Made by a program: the position numbers and the translations under genes. Below the pieces are notes generated by a model. The model saw only the letters and a program-made list of their open reading frames with translations, did not search any database and was not told the DNA's origin. This document shows, piece after piece, positions 1-9,040 of a stretch of 64,000 nt of DNA. Positions within the stretch are counted from its first letter, which is position 1. The number at the start of each line of letters is the position of its first letter. Source of the stretch: Desertibacillus haloalkaliphilus (GTDB lineage: Bacteria > Bacillota > Bacilli > Bacillales > KJ1-10-99); assembly GCF_019039105.1 (NCBI RefSeq), contig NZ_JAHPIV010000015.1, forward strand, positions 1-64,000, in the 5' to 3' direction.

Positions 1-110
1 AAGTATATAGGACAGTAAGAGTTACGTGTTTTTTTATGCCCAAATTTTCACGAAACCCCAACAAATATTATAGAGCCGTAAAACAATACTGGCATAAGAG
101 TTGACAATAC

Positions 111-139
111 AAAAGGCTGTCCCCATTGGACAGCCTTTT
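111..139. terminator. hairpin terminator after FAH gene
   Basis: A 12-bp perfect stem (AAAAGGCTGTCC paired with GGACAGCCTTTT) with a 5-nt loop lies 27 bp past the stop of the leftward FAH-family gene. Its A/T-rich flanks could terminate in either direction. Bases 1-110 hold no gene I can support. Confidence 0.65.
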
Positions 140-165
140 GTATTGATAAAATAGGGCATTTCAGA

Positions 166-1059
166 TTACACTTCTTGTTTAAATTTATTTGTAAGTGTAC
201 CTAGTTTCTCAATTTCAATGGTAACCTCGTCACCATTTTGTAAGTACACCCTTTCACCCTCAGGTAAGCCTAATGCTACCCCTTCTGGAGTACCTGTTAA
301 AATGACGTCTCCTGGTCTTAACGTCATATGATCAGAAATATAGCTAATGATTTCATTACACTTAAAAATCATATCTGATGTATTAGAATGTTGACGAACT
401 TCGCCATTTACAGTAGCCTTGATCTGTAATTGGTTAGGGTCCCCGATCTCGTCACTTGTTACTAAATAGGGACCTAATGGGCTAAATCCATCGCAACACT
501 TTCCCAATAACCATTGATTGGTACGAAATTGTAAATCTCGTGAAGATAAATCATTGGCATTACAATAACCAAATACATAATCTAACGCCTCATCTGTCGA
601 GACGCGTTTAGCTTCTTTTCCTATTACAATTGCAAGTTCAGCTTCATAGTCATTTTCTGTTGAGTTAAATGGTAGATTAATTACCTGGTTATGTGCTGAA
701 ATCGTATTATCAAATTTATTAAATAGGATTGGATATTCAGGTAAAGGCATATTAGACTCTAGTGCATGTTTCTTATAATTCAGACCGACACAGATGATTT
801 TCCCTGGTTTTGTCACAGCTGGACCGAAAGTAAACTCCTCTTCCTCTAAAAACAGCTCACAATTTTTACTTTCTAAGGCTTGTTTCTTTACAGCATCCAA
901 GTCTTCAAGGGATGTAGCCTTTTTATTAATGACATCTTCGATTTTAGTTGGTAATTCCGTTTGAAATGAAGCACCAGCTTTTTCAATATCTAAAACACCT
1001 AAATCTGTTTTTATACCTAACTTCAAAAAGCCACCTTTTTTAAAAGTTAAAAATTTCAT
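166..1059 (-). CDS. fumarylacetoacetate hydrolase (FAH) family protein
   Basis: A 297-residue member of the FAH superfamily, whose proteins cleave, hydrate or isomerise acylpyruvate-type sugar-acid or aromatic intermediates using a divalent metal. The N-terminal ~80 residues form the small family domain. The catalytic domain starts near ICVGLNYKKHA. The metal-ligand region DYEAELAIVIG, the ANDLSSRDLQ segment and the C-terminal GDVILTGTPEGV motif are all visible. I chose ATG 1059 because GGAGGT lies 8 nt upstream; a TTG at 1065 would sit too close. A 330-bp gap and a terminator separate it from the next gene, so it probably has its own promoter. The exact substrate cannot be read from sequence. 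Confidence 0.85.
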   Translation of the reverse strand: MKFLTFKKGGFLKLGIKTDLGVLDIEKAGASFQTELPTKIEDVINKKATSLEDLDAVKKQALESKNCELFLEEEEFTFGPAVTKPGKIICVGLNYKKHALESNMPLPEYPILFNKFDNTISAHNQVINLPFNSTENDYEAELAIVIGKEAKRVSTDEALDYVFGYCNANDLSSRDLQFRTNQWLLGKCCDGFSPLGPYLVTSDEIGDPNQLQIKATVNGEVRQHSNTSDMIFKCNEIISYISDHMTLRPGDVILTGTPEGVALGLPEGERVYLQNGDEVTIEIEKLGTLTNKFKQEV

Positions 1060-1390
1060 GTTCAATTACCTCCAACCAGTAGTTAAGCAATCAGAGAATA
1101 ATGTTCAATTCAATACACTTTAGCAAAGAGAACACTTTTATTTTTCTAATCTCGTCTCTAATTCCTGGATCTGCTCCAGTTATTAGATGAACTTTCCCTT
1201 GTAATATATTTCATCCCTTCAAGTTTTTAAGCGCTTTTAACAATAGAATATAATAACCATCTAATAACACCAATAGGTATTATGGTACTACCACTAACCC
1301 AATTTATCATTTATTTAATAAAAATTCAACAAATTAGAATTTAAAATATTTAATTTAATTCATATAAAAAGATGCCCTAAGGGCATCTTT
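1060..1390. other. intergenic gap, no gene
   Basis: AT-rich spacer between the first FAH gene and the aldehyde dehydrogenase. It should hold the leftward promoter of the FAH gene. The only clear element is the terminator hairpin at 1366-1392. Confidence 0.6.
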
Positions 1391-1392
1391 TT
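1366..1392 (-). terminator. terminator of the ALDH/FAH2 operon
   Basis: Perfect 12-bp stem (AAAAAGATGCCC with GGGCATCTTTTT), 3-nt loop, and a T-run on the leftward strand. It touches the stop codon of the aldehyde dehydrogenase gene. Confidence 0.8.
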
Positions 1393-2857
1393 ATCCTTTA
1401 ACAAAAACTGTTTTTATTGATGTGAAGAATTCAATTGCCGCTTGTCCTTGCTCTCTTGAGTGAGAACTTGATTGTTTCATTCCTCCAAATGGCGCTTGTA
1501 ACTCTACCCCTGCACTTTCTGAGTTCACACGAACAAGACCTGCATCCATATCATCGATGAAATCAAGCATTTTTTGAATGTTTGTTGTAAAGATAGATGC
1601 ACTCAATCCAAACTTGACGTCGTTAGCAAGTTGAATAGCTTCCTCATTTGACTCTGCTTTAATTAACGCAAGAACAGGTCCGAATATTTCTTCTTGAGCA
1701 ATTGTCATTTGATTATCCACAGCATCAAATACTGTTGGTTCAACATAGAATCCGTTTGAGCATTCACCTTCAACATAACGGTTTCCACCAACTAGCAACT
1801 GGGCACCTTCTTCTTTTCCTTTTTCAATATAGGATAAAACAGTGTTCAGCTGACTTTCGCTTGCACAAGGTCCCATCCATACACCTTCTTCTAACCCATT
1901 ACCAACTTTGATTTCCTTTACTTTAGCAACAAGTTTTTCTTTGAATTCTTCATATACATCATTGTGAACAATCACACGACTTGTTGCTGTACATTTTTGT
2001 CCAGTTGAACGAAGTCCGCCACTGATTGTTGCTTCTACCGCTAGATCTAGGTCAGCATCTTCCGCAACAATGACAGGATTTTTACCACCCATTTCAAGTT
2101 GATACTTTGCTCCACGAGCTAATGCACCTTGACCTACTTGTTTTCCAACTTGATCTGATCCAGTAAATGTAATTCCATTAATTTCTGGATGATCTATAAT
2201 ACCTTGACCAATAACAGAACCTGATCCTGTAACCATGTTTACCACACCATTTGGTAAGTTTGCTTCCGCAAAGCATTCCATTACTTTTGCAGCTGTTACA
2301 GCAGCTTCTTGTGCTGGTTTAATAATAACAGTGTTTCCATAAATAAGTGCAGGTGCCATTTTCCAAATTGGAATAGCAACTGGGAAGTTCCATGGTGTAA
2401 TAACACCGACTACGCCTAGTGGAGCACGTGATGTGAACATCAGTGCATCTGAATCAGTTGATGGGATGACATCCCCTACCTTTCTCATCCCTTCCCCAGC
2501 ATAATAACGTAATATCGCTACACCACGAGCTGTTTCACCTTTTGCTTCAGGAAATGTTTTTCCCATTTCACGAGTCATTGTTTCAGCAATATCGTCAAGG
2601 CGAGACTCTAGAATATCAGCTACTTTAAATAAGTAGTTACCTCTTTCTGCTCCTGAAAGTCCCTTCCATGCTTGCTTTGCTTCACTAGCAGCATCTACAG
2701 CATTGTTTAAATCTTCAATAGTAGACATTTGTACATTACCCACTACTTCATTTTTATTTGCTGGGTTAATACTTCCCTTCACTTCAGAACTAGAACCCTC
2801 TACCCATGAACCGTTTATAAAGTTAAAAAATGTTTTAACGTCTGTTTTTGTTGACAT
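1391..2857 (-). CDS. NAD(P)-dependent aldehyde dehydrogenase, possibly 2-oxoglutarate semialdehyde dehydrogenase
   Basis: A full-length 488-residue aldehyde dehydrogenase. The general base lies in LEMGGKN (Glu255) and the nucleophile in [11 protein letters not shown] (Cys289). TPWNFP and the C-terminal [10 protein letters not shown] segment are also present. Because it sits with a KdaD-like sugar-acid dehydratase and an IclR regulator, the likely substrate is 2,5-dioxopentanoate, giving 2-oxoglutarate as in oxidative pentose or sugar-acid routes; this is inferred from context. It lies 58 bp after the KdaD-like gene and is probably cotranscribed with it. A related enzyme (487 aa) is encoded at 37.6-39.0 kb. 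Confidence 0.88.
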   Translation of the reverse strand: MSTKTDVKTFFNFINGSWVEGSSSEVKGSINPANKNEVVGNVQMSTIEDLNNAVDAASEAKQAWKGLSGAERGNYLFKVADILESRLDDIAETMTREMGKTFPEAKGETARGVAILRYYAGEGMRKVGDVIPSTDSDALMFTSRAPLGVVGVITPWNFPVAIPIWKMAPALIYGNTVIIKPAQEAAVTAAKVMECFAEANLPNGVVNMVTGSGSVIGQGIIDHPEINGITFTGSDQVGKQVGQGALARGAKYQLEMGGKNPVIVAEDADLDLAVEATISGGLRSTGQKCTATSRVIVHNDVYEEFKEKLVAKVKEIKVGNGLEEGVWMGPCASESQLNTVLSYIEKGKEEGAQLLVGGNRYVEGECSNGFYVEPTVFDAVDNQMTIAQEEIFGPVLALIKAESNEEAIQLANDVKFGLSASIFTTNIQKMLDFIDDMDAGLVRVNSESAGVELQAPFGGMKQSSSHSREQGQAAIEFFTSIKTVFVKG

Positions 2858-2915
2858 TTTTATATTCCTCCTAATTAAGATCTAGTATCACATATAAGAT
2901 TAATAGTTTAACTAT

Positions 2916-3815
2916 TTAGTTTGCCAATTTTGCAACTTGAGTTTTAACAACATTTTTTAGTACACCAATACCAGAAATCTCGATTTCAATTCGGTCATTA
3001 TCAGCTAGTGTAAACTCATTTGGAGGGACGATGCACGTTCCTGTTAGTAGAACAGTTCCAGGGAAAAGAATGTTATCTCTCTTTAAAAACCCTGCTAACT
3101 CCTCAAAACCACGCTTTAATTGTCCTGTGTTTGCTGTTCCTTCAAACTGTAATTCTTCATTACGATAAATTCTACATATAATTTCAAAATTATAAGGATC
3201 TTTCACTTTTTCTGAAAGAAGAATAGCTGGACCAATCGAGCAAGAGCGAGCCCATACTTTTGCTTGTGGTAAATAAAGTGGATTTTCCCCCTCAATATCT
3301 CTGCAACTCATATCATTACCAACTGTATATCCAATAATTTCACCTTCACCATTTAGGACAAGTCCTAATTCTGGCTCAGGAATTTGCCAATCGGAATCAC
3401 TGCGTAAGAAAAGGTCTTGATTTGGGCCAACTGTTCGTTCTTTTGTTGACTTTAAAAATATCTCCGGTCTTTCTGCATCATAAACTTTATCATAAAAAGT
3501 TGTAGCATCAAGTTTTCCATTTGTTGCCTCAAAATTTCGAGCTTCCTTACTCTTTTGATACGTTACACCTGACGCCCAAACTTCTGGAGCCTCAATTGGA
3601 ACCAGAAGATCTAACTCTTCTAATTTTTCATCTATAGGTAAACTATCTTTAATCAACTCAGTGATTAGTTCAACCGTCGTTATACTTTTACTTTTTGCTT
3701 CCTCTATCACTTCTAGTAAAGTACTATAAGGAAGAGTAAAGACTTTACTGTCCTCGGTAACTGCCGCAAGAATTGTCTTATTAGAATGTTTCTGTTCAAA
3801 TCGTATAATTTTCAT
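2916..3815 (-). CDS. FAH-family 2-keto-3-deoxy sugar-acid dehydratase (KdaD/AraD1-like)
   Basis: A 299-residue protein of the FAH superfamily, in the branch resembling 2-keto-3-deoxy-D-arabinonate dehydratase. The diagnostic stretches are WASGVTYQKSKEAR, the acidic metal-binding stretch PEPELGLVLN, NDMSCRDIEG and VLLTGTCIVP. It would convert a 2-keto-3-deoxy pentonate to the semialdehyde used by the downstream aldehyde dehydrogenase. ATG 3815 has GGAGG 5-6 nt upstream, so the 4-residue extension starting at 3827 is unlikely. A 17-bp palindrome lies just upstream. Substrate assignment is by family resemblance plus neighbours. Confidence 0.8.
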   Translation of the reverse strand: MKIIRFEQKHSNKTILAAVTEDSKVFTLPYSTLLEVIEEAKSKSITTVELITELIKDSLPIDEKLEELDLLVPIEAPEVWASGVTYQKSKEARNFEATNGKLDATTFYDKVYDAERPEIFLKSTKERTVGPNQDLFLRSDSDWQIPEPELGLVLNGEGEIIGYTVGNDMSCRDIEGENPLYLPQAKVWARSCSIGPAILLSEKVKDPYNFEIICRIYRNEELQFEGTANTGQLKRGFEELAGFLKRDNILFPGTVLLTGTCIVPPNEFTLADNDRIEIEISGIGVLKNVVKTQVAKLAN

Positions 3816-3830
3816 AGTAACCTCCATTTT

Positions 3831-3847
3831 GTTTTATAATATAAAAC
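3831..3847. promoter_or_regulatory. putative IclR operator 1
   Basis: Perfect palindrome GTTTTATAATATAAAAC directly upstream of the KdaD-like gene. A copy with one mismatch occurs upstream of the IclR gene (4748-4764). The matching pair in one catabolic block is the evidence for regulator binding. Confidence 0.6.
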
Positions 3848-3892
3848 TCAGTTTTGATAATAGTGGAGAGAAATCCCTAAAGGATTTTAGTA

Positions 3893-4654
3893 CTACTCAA
3901 ATCCATGCCCTAATTTTTTTGATAATGCCTTTGCTTCTCGTTTAAGGATCTCAATATGCTTTGCCATCTCTTCTTCATTAAATCGCATCACTGGACTTGA
4001 AATACTTATTGCCGCTACAACTTCACCCGTATGATTACGAATCGGAATTGCTATGCAGTGAACCCCAAGCTCATTTTCCTGATTATCTTGAGAATATCCC
4101 TTTTGACGAACAGTTTCTAATTCTTTTAAAAACTCTTCATTCGATGTAATCGTATACTGTGTTTGTTGAATAAAATCATAGTCATCTAAGATCTCATTTA
4201 ACACTTTCTTTGATTTATAAGCCACTAATGCTTTCCCAACAGCACTGCAATGAATTGGGATCCTTCGACCTATTCTTGAATAAAGAGAACTTGAGGTAAG
4301 TCCTTCAACTTTATCGATATAGACGCCTTCTTTACCATCAAGAATCACGAGATGAACAGTTTGTCTAGTTTCTTTTGAAATAGTGTGCAAATGAGGTTTC
4401 GCTAGATTGCCAACATCCATTGTCTGCAAGACAAAATTCCCACGTTCAAATAACTTCATCCCTAAACGATATTTACCGCTTTCATGATTTTGCTCTATGT
4501 ACCGGTGGGATTGAAGCGTTTTCAATAAAGAGTGAACAGTACTTTTATGAAGATGTAAACGTTCACTTATATCTGTAATCTTTAATTCTGTTTCATGTTC
4601 ATTAAATAATTCTAGAATTTTTAATGCTCGGTCTACAGATTGAATAATTGGCAC
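3893..4654 (-). CDS. IclR-family transcriptional regulator
   Basis: A 253-residue protein with the IclR two-domain layout. An N-terminal winged helix-turn-helix (about residues 5-65) contains ITDISERLHLHKSTVHSLLKTL. A C-terminal effector-binding domain contains RIGRRIPIHCSAVGKA and the late CIAIPIRNHTGEVVAAISIS motif. It probably controls the adjacent FAH/ALDH genes, since a 17-bp palindrome occurs upstream of both its own gene and the first enzyme gene. The effector is unknown, presumably a sugar acid or keto-deoxy acid. Confidence 0.9.
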   Translation of the reverse strand: MPIIQSVDRALKILELFNEHETELKITDISERLHLHKSTVHSLLKTLQSHRYIEQNHESGKYRLGMKLFERGNFVLQTMDVGNLAKPHLHTISKETRQTVHLVILDGKEGVYIDKVEGLTSSSLYSRIGRRIPIHCSAVGKALVAYKSKKVLNEILDDYDFIQQTQYTITSNEEFLKELETVRQKGYSQDNQENELGVHCIAIPIRNHTGEVVAAISISSPVMRFNEEEMAKHIEILKREAKALSKKLGHGFE

Positions 4655-4747
4655 TTTCGCTCCTCCAAAATGGTAATTTCGGTACTTTTCAATAGCACTA
4701 TCTCGAAAACTATACTCGTATCACTTGATTCACAAACCCTCACCTTA

Positions 4748-4764
4748 GTTCTATAATATAAAAC
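4748..4764. promoter_or_regulatory. putative IclR operator 2 (autoregulatory)
   Basis: GTTCTATAATATAAAAC, one mismatch from the perfect palindrome at 3831-3847, placed about 95 bp upstream of the IclR start. The rest of the 4655-4973 gap shows no gene. Confidence 0.55.
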
Positions 4765-4973
4765 AAGGTTTATTAATATCGTCTATAACCACATTATATT
4801 TAAATAAATTTCGGAAGTCAATCAAAATTCTGACTCTTTTGATTAACAGACTATTAAGTCACCTATTCCATCAAACGAGTTGTTGATCTATTAAATTTTA
4901 TAAATTCAATAGTACATAAACAAAATAAACAATTCTTTTCGTACTATATTCTACCCTTTGTAAGCGGTAAAAC

Positions 4974-6020
4974 TTACCCCTTCTCCGCTGCTAGTTTTCG
5001 CATTCGTAACTGCTCCATCAGCTGATCAAACCGCTCTTTGTCTTGCTGCAACGACTGACTGTCCTCGGCTGGGTCATTCTTCTCCTCATCTGTCACCCAT
5101 TTAGGTAGCTTGTCACGCTTTGACGCTTTTTTCTTGCGATTTTTGCGTTCGTTTTCTTTTGCAGCTTCAAATGTATCGGCCTTTTCTGGTGTCATTTCCT
5201 GCGCTTTTGAATGAGACATCAACTGCTCAAATTGGTTACTTGCAATTGCAAAAACAAGGCGGCATTGTTCTTCCAGGGACTGTGCTTGTCCTTTTTTTAT
5301 GTAGGTTATTAAGGATTGAATAGATATTAAACCAATAGATTCTCTTTCTTCTTTTGAAAGGTTTACGTTATGAGACTTCACAAACTTTTTGTAGGCACGA
5401 TGAACTCGCTGCCAAAGTACTCGTAAACTCTCACCAAAGATCTTCTTAAAGCGTTGTAATGACTTTGGAACGTATTTAATAAATGATGTGAATACATTTA
5501 AATGATTATTAATAATAGATTTAGGTAATAGATTGGTAGAAACTTTTTTTGAGCCTTGATCCCTTGTCACCACTGGTTTTTCGCTATTTTCTTTTTGGAC
5601 ATGTTCTTGGTCATCTGTAAATAGTTTGTGCCAATCGCTCATGTAATACTCATGAGTTGTAAAGAAATACATGGGCTTTCCTTTTGAGTTCCCATTGGGA
5701 TTTCTTCGGTATGCGATTTCGATCACACCGTTTTTATGCAACTTTTCGATGACACGTCGGATTGTGCGATCGCTAATACCGTAACGATTGGCGATATATT
5801 CTTGGCTCGCAAAAACATAGCCTTTTTCTGAACTGAACCAACACATGAAGTCGATCGCTTTCTTTGTCCCTGTTTGTAGACGGTTCCACATATCTCCATA
5901 GACTTCTTTCACGGATTGTAAGAGTACAAGTTTTACAGCTTGCTTTTCTTTATCATTGTTTGCTAGATTTTCACAGCTATTCATTTCATTTAGTTGAGCA
6001 GACTCAATAAAAACAGTCAT
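4974..6020 (-). CDS. plasmid replication-type helix-turn-helix protein (Rep-like 1)
   Basis: A 348-residue protein resembling Firmicute plasmid replication or copy-control proteins. The N-terminal half carries a winged helix: FASQEYIANRYGISDRTIRR followed by VIEKLHKNGVIEI. The middle is basic, and the C-terminus (after about residue 290) is charged and Lys/Glu-rich, probably disordered. ATG 6020 is preceded by GGAGG at good spacing; the frame remains open 21 codons further but without a ribosome site. A structured small RNA runs divergently from about 6159. The same arrangement occurs at the second rep-like gene (51041-52129). The initiator role is inferred; it could be a regulator. Confidence 0.6.
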   Translation of the reverse strand: MTVFIESAQLNEMNSCENLANNDKEKQAVKLVLLQSVKEVYGDMWNRLQTGTKKAIDFMCWFSSEKGYVFASQEYIANRYGISDRTIRRVIEKLHKNGVIEIAYRRNPNGNSKGKPMYFFTTHEYYMSDWHKLFTDDQEHVQKENSEKPVVTRDQGSKKVSTNLLPKSIINNHLNVFTSFIKYVPKSLQRFKKIFGESLRVLWQRVHRAYKKFVKSHNVNLSKEERESIGLISIQSLITYIKKGQAQSLEEQCRLVFAIASNQFEQLMSHSKAQEMTPEKADTFEAAKENERKNRKKKASKRDKLPKWVTDEEKNDPAEDSQSLQQDKERFDQLMEQLRMRKLAAEKG

Positions 6021-6123
6021 ATCTAATCGCCTCCAATTTTTTTGGAAACGAAAAAAGCGACATTTACCGTAGGAAGTTGGCAAACATCGCTAATAATAGA
6101 TAGAATCCCCCTCTTGATTTAGA

Positions 6124-6152
6124 TTGACGGATCGTATAAAATAGATTTATAC
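6124..6152 (+). promoter_or_regulatory. sigma-A-type promoter for the 6.2-kb small RNA
   Basis: TTGACG (6124-6129), 17-bp spacer, TTATAC (6147-6152), pointing rightward away from the Rep-like 1 gene. Predicted start is near 6159. It lies between the arms of an imperfect inverted repeat (CTCTTGATTTAG at 6111 and CTAAATCAAAAGAG ending 6170). Confidence 0.55.
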
Positions 6153-6158
6153 AAACCT

Positions 6159-6262
6159 AAATCAAAAGAGACTTATCGCAGGTGTTTGCCGTAGGCTAGA
6201 TACGGCTGACGGTTATAGTAGTGCTACCAACACTCTATAACACGCGGGGGTCTCTTTTTTCA
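6159..6262 (+). ncRNA. predicted ~100-nt structured antisense-type RNA, loop CTACCAA
   Basis: It is read from a rightward promoter at 6124-6152. The fold shows a closing stem of AAAAGAGAC (6164-6172) with GTCTCTTTT (6250-6258) running into a T-run. Inside are two hairpins. GCCGTA/TACGGC (6188-6206) has loop GGCTAGA. GTTATAG-t-AGTG/CACT-CTATAAC (6212-6241) has loop CTACCAA (6224-6230). It is divergent from the Rep-like 1 gene. A leftward -10-like TATAAT at 6290-6295 (no convincing -35) could make a rep leader fully complementary to this RNA, as in countertranscript copy control. The loop CTACCAA is the exact complement of the loop repeated three times in the RNA at 52.2-52.5 kb. Expression is not shown. 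Confidence 0.55.
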
Positions 6263-6364
6263 TTTTCCGAACGTTTTAAGTTAACACTAATTATATCGGA
6301 AAGCGGACGAGAAGAAAAGAGTCAGATTTGAAAGAATTATAGAAAAATATAGGCTGAAAAATCA

Positions 6365-6416
6365 AAAATCACCTACAGCAAACAGGCAAAACGAAGCCCC
6401 AGCTGTAGGTGATTTT
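6365..6416 (-). terminator. terminator of nitronate monooxygenase gene
   Basis: 15-bp stem (AAAATCACCTACAGC with GCTGTAGGTGATTTT) six bases past the stop of the leftward gene at 6422, followed by a leftward T-run. It could also act on rightward transcripts. Confidence 0.75.
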
Positions 6417-6421
6417 AACTT

Positions 6422-7384
6422 TTAGTCAAATATTTGCGAAAATCGCTTTTGCCCTTGTTTTGCTGTCGAAATCATGTCATCAAATAATTCCTGAACGGTC
6501 GGGACTTCATCGATGAGTCCGATGACTTGCCCAGCCCAACCGAAACCTTCGTGTTCATCGCCATCGTAAATGTAACGACAGTTTGATTGTCCGCTAATAT
6601 AGTCTTTAAGATCTTCGTAAGTCGCGCCCTTTTTCTCTTTCTCGATGATCGTCTGCGCATAATCACTGTTGAGGACGCGTCCTGGGGCCCCTAACGTTCT
6701 CTTAATAATAACGGTATCCGTCTCTTTTGACTCAAGGATCGCTTTTTTATAGGCTTCATGGGCGTCTACGCACTCTTTTGTGGCAATAAAGCGTGTACCC
6801 ATTTCAATTCCCTCAGCTCCAAGAGAGAGCCCTGCTAATAAACCTCGTCCATCACCAATCCCACCACTGGCTAGAACAGGAATGGAAACTGAATCAACTA
6901 CCCGTGGGATCAATACCATCGTTCCGATATCGTCACGACCTAAGTGCCCGCCACCTTCTTGGCCAACTGCCATCACCGCATCCGCACCCAGTTCTTCCGC
7001 CTTGACGGCTTGGCGTACGCCAGCAACGAGCACGAGTGTGCGAATATCCTCTCCTTCTAATCGTTCAAACACTGGTTTTGGATTCGCACCGGTCACGGAG
7101 ATCGCTGGTACTTTTTCTTCAATCGCAACTTCAAGCAGTTCCTTATAACGTCCGTCATGTCTAGCAATCGCAAAATTGACCCCGAACGGTTTATTTGTTA
7201 GTGTCCGGACCTTGCGTATTTCCTCACGAAGCTTGTCAGGTGTCCCTAACGTTGCGGCAGTGATTTGCCCTAGTCCACCCGCATTTGATACAGCCGCTGC
7301 AAGTTCTGCATAAGCTAAATAGGCAAGGCCGCCTTGAACGATTGGATATTCAATACCAAAGATATCTGTCACCCTTGTTTTCAT
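6422..7384 (-). CDS. nitronate monooxygenase / FabK-like flavoprotein
   Basis: A 320-residue TIM-barrel FMN protein of the 2-nitropropane dioxygenase family. Landmarks are the N-terminal YPIVQGGLAY, the barrel motif AVGQEGGGHLGRDD, and the phosphate-binding VLASGGIGDGRGL followed by MGTRFIATKEC. Family members oxidise nitronates or reduce enoyl thioesters. A paralogue (22599-23585) lies in the same aromatic block, so a role on an acyl-CoA pathway intermediate or in detoxification is possible but unproved. It is the first gene left of the LIV-type transporter and has its own terminator on the left. Confidence 0.8.
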   Translation of the reverse strand: MKTRVTDIFGIEYPIVQGGLAYLAYAELAAAVSNAGGLGQITAATLGTPDKLREEIRKVRTLTNKPFGVNFAIARHDGRYKELLEVAIEEKVPAISVTGANPKPVFERLEGEDIRTLVLVAGVRQAVKAEELGADAVMAVGQEGGGHLGRDDIGTMVLIPRVVDSVSIPVLASGGIGDGRGLLAGLSLGAEGIEMGTRFIATKECVDAHEAYKKAILESKETDTVIIKRTLGAPGRVLNSDYAQTIIEKEKKGATYEDLKDYISGQSNCRYIYDGDEHEGFGWAGQVIGLIDEVPTVQELFDDMISTAKQGQKRFSQIFD

Positions 7385-7494
7385 ACATCCCCATCTCCTT
7401 TTTTATGAACATAATGCTATGTTTATATAAACCTCTGGGAAATCCTGCATTGACTTTTGTTTACCTTATATGTGAAGACTGTTTAAGAACAGGG

Positions 7495-7525
7495 AGAAAA
7501 CCCTTTTTGCGCAAAAGGGTTTTCT
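7495..7525. terminator. terminator of the LIV-type ABC operon
   Basis: 13-bp stem (AGAAAACCCTTTT with AAAAGGGTTTTCT) around TGCGC, six bases after the last ABC gene. There is no clear extra T-run on the left, so the stem itself supplies the T-rich 3' side. Confidence 0.6.
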
Positions 7526-7531
7526 AGTGGT

Positions 7532-8233
7532 TTATGAGCTCAATGCTAAGTATTCAGTTCGTACAGCTTCATCTTGGTGGACTTCTTCTGGTGTGCCAGC
7601 GAAGACAATTTCACCTTTATTTAAAATGTAAACATGGTCTGCTAATCGTAAGGCCATGGATAAGTTCTGTTCGACCATTAACATTGAAAGACCTTCTTGC
7701 TTGAGTCGTTCAATAATTTGGATGACTTCTGAAACCATGAGTGGTGATAACCCTTCCGAAGGTTCATCAAGGAGTAATAATTTCGGGTTTGTCATCAAAG
7801 CGCGCCCGATTGAAAGCATTTGCTGCTCTCCTCCACTTAAATTTCCGCCCATTGATTTTGATCGCTCTTTTAGGCGTGGAAATAAATCATAGATTTTTTC
7901 TAACGTCCAGTCACTATGCTCACTTGGCCTTGCAGTTACCGTTAGATTTTCCTTTACAGATAAGTTCGGAAAAATCCGCCTGCCTTGAGGGACAATACCT
8001 ACACCTAGTTTTGAATTTTGATAGCTCGTATTTGTTTGAATTTCTTGTTGATCTAATGTCACTGTACCTGTTCGTGGTGGATTGAACCCGAGAATCGAAC
8101 GAATCGTCGTTGTTTTCCCCATCCCGTTCTTCCCGAGAAGTACTGACATTTGGCCTTTTTTCACCTCGAGAGACACACCTTGCAAGATATGACTTTCTCC
8201 GTAATACGTATGAATGTTATCGACGTTTAACAT
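7532..8233 (-). CDS. livF: branched-chain-type ABC transporter ATP-binding protein LivF
   Basis: A 233-residue ATPase of the HAAT (LIV) family, smaller of the two subunits. Walker A is LLGKNGMGKTTTIRS, the signature is NLSGGEQQMLSIGRAL, and Walker B is LLLLDEPSEGLSP; the LivF-type ending MVEQNLSMALRLADHVYIL follows. The start overlaps the livG stop by 1 nt, giving translational coupling. It lies inside the aromatic-acid block, next to benzoate-CoA ligase. The system may therefore import an aromatic acid rather than leucine, as HAAT transporters do in other aromatic-degrading bacteria; this is inference. Confidence 0.88.
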   Translation of the reverse strand: MLNVDNIHTYYGESHILQGVSLEVKKGQMSVLLGKNGMGKTTTIRSILGFNPPRTGTVTLDQQEIQTNTSYQNSKLGVGIVPQGRRIFPNLSVKENLTVTARPSEHSDWTLEKIYDLFPRLKERSKSMGGNLSGGEQQMLSIGRALMTNPKLLLLDEPSEGLSPLMVSEVIQIIERLKQEGLSMLMVEQNLSMALRLADHVYILNKGEIVFAGTPEEVHQDEAVRTEYLALSS

Positions 8234-9015
8234 TAGACCACCTCCTCCTTGCCAAAGTATACTTCCGTCACTCTTGGGTCGTTCTTAATTTGATCTGGGG
8301 TTCCCTCTGCGAGTACAACGCCATTGTGGAGGACGATGATGCGATCCGATAAACTAAAGAGGACATCCATGTCATGTTCAATGATTAATAACGTTAAGTC
8401 CTTTGGTAGGTCATTTAACAAATTTAAAATATACGAGGTTTCGGCATTGGACATACCGGCTGTCGGCTCATCGAGTAACAAAACTCTTGGCTCAGTTGCG
8501 ATCCCAAGTAATATCTCAATCTGTCGCTGTTCGCCATATGACAATCGATTGATGACCGTATCACGGCGTTCTTGAAGCTGCCATGTTTCAAGCAAGCGAT
8601 CGGCTTCGTCATAGATACCCGGAAAACGCTTATTCGTTCGCGGTTTATACCAAACCTTTTCTAACCCTACTTTCTTTTGTAAAACGAGTAAAAGGTTATC
8701 TAGTACTGTTAGGTCATTCAGTAAGTTATTTTTCTGGAAAGTTCGTGCCATTCCTTTACGAACGCGCTTATAGTTCGGTAATTTAGTAATGTTCTCACCT
8801 TCATAATAGATATCCCCGTTCGTAGGTGGGAATTCACCAGCAATCATATTAAATAAAGTTGTTTTCCCTGCACCATTGGGGCCGATAATACCAATTCTCT
8901 CCCCTTTTGAAACAGAAAAGGAAACATCTGTTAAGATCTTTAACCCGCCAAAACTTTTACCAATTTTATCAATATTCAGAAATCCGCCGACGCTCGTTGC
9001 ATTACCTAGATCCAT
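8233..9015 (-). CDS. livG: branched-chain-type ABC transporter ATP-binding protein LivG
   Basis: A 260-residue ATPase with Walker A IGPNGAGKTTLFN, an LSYGEQRQIEILLGIA signature and Walker B VLLLDEPTAGMSN. A LivG-type C-terminal EGTPDQIKNDPRVTEVYFG follows. I chose ATG 9015, with AAGGTGG about 8 nt upstream, over the upstream GTG at 9027, which overlaps that site. It is the second ATPase of the operon livH-livM-livG-livF (in transcription order). Confidence 0.88.
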   Translation of the reverse strand: MDLGNATSVGGFLNIDKIGKSFGGLKILTDVSFSVSKGERIGIIGPNGAGKTTLFNMIAGEFPPTNGDIYYEGENITKLPNYKRVRKGMARTFQKNNLLNDLTVLDNLLLVLQKKVGLEKVWYKPRTNKRFPGIYDEADRLLETWQLQERRDTVINRLSYGEQRQIEILLGIATEPRVLLLDEPTAGMSNAETSYILNLLNDLPKDLTLLIIEHDMDVLFSLSDRIIVLHNGVVLAEGTPDQIKNDPRVTEVYFGKEEVV

Positions 9016-9040
9016 AGAACACACCACCTTTATTAGTCAA

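Noticed and set aside
6472-7148. Several open frames opposite or out of frame with the flavoprotein gene
   Set aside because: Shadows of a strongly coding gene; low-complexity Pro/Ser/His-rich translations.
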